In this document: positions 62,775 to 64,000 of the stretch, piece after piece | How the letters are laid out: each line of letters opens with the position of its first letter | Numbering within the stretch: position 1 is the first letter of the stretch | NCBI RefSeq assembly: GCF_013359815.1 | Contig: NZ_JABMCF010000036.1 | Span: 1-64,000, forward strand | Source: Curtobacterium flaccumfaciens | GTDB lineage: Bacteria > Actinomycetota > Actinomycetes > Actinomycetales > Microbacteriaceae | Length of the DNA: 64,000 nucleotides | Reading direction: 5' to 3' | Translations under genes and position numbers: made by a program | Notes under the pieces: generated by a model | Told to the model about the DNA's origin: nothing | The model's database searches: none | The model's input: the letters and a program-made list of their open reading frames with translations, nothing else

Positions 62775-64000
62775 GGCGGCGTCGGCGCGTGCGCTCGGCG
62801 CGGGCCGCCGCCAGCAGCACGGCAGCGCGGGCGTCGAAGGAGTGCTCGGCGGCGATGCGCTCGGCCACGGCGGCCCGCTCGGCAGCCGACGGCCACGCGT
62901 GCGCCTGTTCGAGCAGGTCGGCCAGCCCGTCACGGGAGCCCGCGACCGCGAGCGTTGGGACGTCCAGCACGTCGGACAGCCCGGCCACCGGGTCGGTCAC
63001 GACGACTCCCCCGGACGCCAGCACGTCGAACACCCGGTTCGACACGAAGCCCCCGGCGGCCATGTCGGGCCAGTGGTCGTTGAGCACCACACGCGCCGAG
63101 GCGTAGGCCGCCGCGACCTCGGCCCGGGTCAGCGAAGGTTCGCCGAGCGACTCCGCGGGGACGACCTCGTCCCAGCCCGGACCGTGCACGCGCAGATCGG
63201 CACCGAGCGCGACCGCGTCGGACACGATGGGTCGCGCGGCACCGCGAGTCGAGCCGACGAACACCACGCGGTCGGCATCGGGGCTCGTCGCCGTGCGCGC
63301 GCCCGGGCGGAACACCGCCGGCTCGGTCGCCTGCAGCAGGGTCCGGACCGGCACGCCCGCACGCGCAGCGGCTGCGGCTGCCCACACCGGTCCGGCCGCG
63401 AAGGCCGCGTCGAACGACCGCAGTTCGGTGTCGGCGACGTCGTCGGGGTGGCTGATCACCCAGAGCAGGTTCACCGACGCCGGGTTCGGCGGCACCCGGT
63501 CGAGGCCCCGGATCACCAGCGTGACGTCGTCCGAGGCATCGTCGTCCCGCACGTGGGCGTCGCGTCGGTCGACGCGGACGCGCTGCCCCAGCCGCTCGAG
63601 TGCCCCGGCGAGCTCGGCGGCGAAGTGCACGTCGCCCCAGCCGTCGCCCTCCGGCCCGGCGGGCGCAGCGATCTTGAGCGACCAGACGAGGTGTTCGGCG
63701 TCACCGCCGGTCACCCGCGCGGCCGGGGCCACCGGCCGGGCACCCCAGGGCGGCAGCGGCGGTCCGGCGACGACACCGTCACCGTCGGACGCGCGGTCGC
63801 GCCAGGTGGCGAACGCGTCGACGGTCGCGGCGTCGACCGTGCGGCCGGCCTCGACCGAGCGGGTCGCCTCGCCGACGACGCGCACCGGTCCGCCGTGGGC
63901 ATCGGCGACTGCGCGGCTCCAGGCCGTCAGGGTCATGCGTTCGTCCGGGAGGCACGGTGCCGGCACCAGCGCCGCCCCCGGCACCGAGAGCACCGGCTGG
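62746..64000 (-). CDS. CgeB-like glycosyltransferase (5' end outside window)
   Basis: At least 418 residues are visible; the frame is open to the window edge, so the start lies beyond it. The last third has the CgeB/GT-B pattern ARVVLNDHWPDMAAGGFVSNRVFDVLASGGVVVTDPVAGL and VVFVGSTRGAARPI. The first half has HLVWSLKIAAPAGPEGDGWGDVHFAAELAGALERLGQRVRVD. The protein's final NQVSDTAP residues are encoded by the arm of palindrome B3, so the natural C-terminus was probably shorter or different. Converges on the GT2 gene. Confidence 0.8.
   Translation of the reverse strand, partial: QPVLSVPGAALVPAPCLPDERMTLTAWSRAVADAHGGPVRVVGEATRSVEAGRTVDAATVDAFATWRDRASDGDGVVAGPPLPPWGARPVAPAARVTGGDAEHLVWSLKIAAPAGPEGDGWGDVHFAAELAGALERLGQRVRVDRRDAHVRDDDASDDVTLVIRGLDRVPPNPASVNLLWVISHPDDVADTELRSFDAAFAAGPVWAAAAAARAGVPVRTLLQATEPAVFRPGARTATSPDADRVVFVGSTRGAARPIVSDAVALGADLRVHGPGWDEVVPAESLGEPSLTRAEVAAAYASARVVLNDHWPDMAAGGFVSNRVFDVLASGGVVVTDPVAGLSDVLDVPTLAVAGSRDGLADLLEQAHAWPSAAERAAVAERIAAEHSFDARAAVLLAAARAERTRRRRRNQVSDTAP

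Overview
The window is a chromosomal segment of a very GC-rich actinobacterium. Codon use is strongly G/C at third positions, GTG starts are common, and the gene set (two WhiB proteins, MtrA-MtrB-LpqB, PdtaS, SecA without a C-terminal zinc motif, long-form HPF, DUF3499, DUF5719) is actinobacterial. The small membrane proteins and glycan genes suggest Microbacteriaceae, possibly Curtobacterium; the genus is a guess. I see no phage, transposase, integrase or CRISPR array. No stretch longer than 300 bases lacks a gene.

Layout. 1-9.3 kb: a cut-off multi-pass membrane protein, a CorA-type channel, an SLC13/ArsB-like permease, MscS, an asparagine-permease homologue and a small protein. 8.6-11.4 kb: a response regulator, histidine kinase and PepSY lipoprotein operon. 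11.6-13.8 kb: a small SCO4848-like membrane protein and an overlapping XRE regulator / ImmA-IrrE protease / 7-TM protein operon. 13.9-18.5 kb: YigZ, tRNA-Lys(CTT), peroxiredoxin, WhiB1-like protein, PdtaS-like kinase and an Rv3235-like protein. 18.7-27.4 kb, all minus strand: mtrA-mtrB-lpqB-comF-hpf-secA. 27.5-35.1 kb: a moxR/DUF58 cluster with DUF4129, DUF4350, SpoIIM-like and RDD proteins. 35.2-42.4 kb: ahcY, DUF3499, a zincin-fold protein, DUF5719, a large membrane glycosyltransferase and whiB2. 42.5-64 kb: a cell-surface polysaccharide region with galE, manA, two O-antigen-ligase-like proteins, a GT-C-like protein, a dolichol-phosphate-mannose-synthase-like enzyme, several GT2/GT4 enzymes, a Wzm/Wzt ABC exporter, and a secreted repeat protein with a lipoprotein partner.

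How it works together. Most of the window is core envelope biology: protein export (SecA), envelope stress and division signalling (MtrAB-LpqB), ribosome hibernation (HPF), sugar-nucleotide supply (GalE, ManA), glycan assembly and export. From memory, the gene content and order resemble M. tuberculosis H37Rv from Rv3219 (whiB1) to Rv3265c, with a second block resembling Rv3689-Rv3695 inserted beside mtrAB.

Most notable observations. (1) Three families of long, near-perfect palindromes without T-tracts occupy almost every convergent gene junction that has room for one, which suggests bidirectional terminators. (2) Many transcription units start with a TANNNT box 6-7 nt before the start codon, the actinobacterial leaderless pattern; this fixes several starts. 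(3) The XRE-ImmA-7TM operon is a good candidate for a proteolysis-controlled signalling system that is poorly described.
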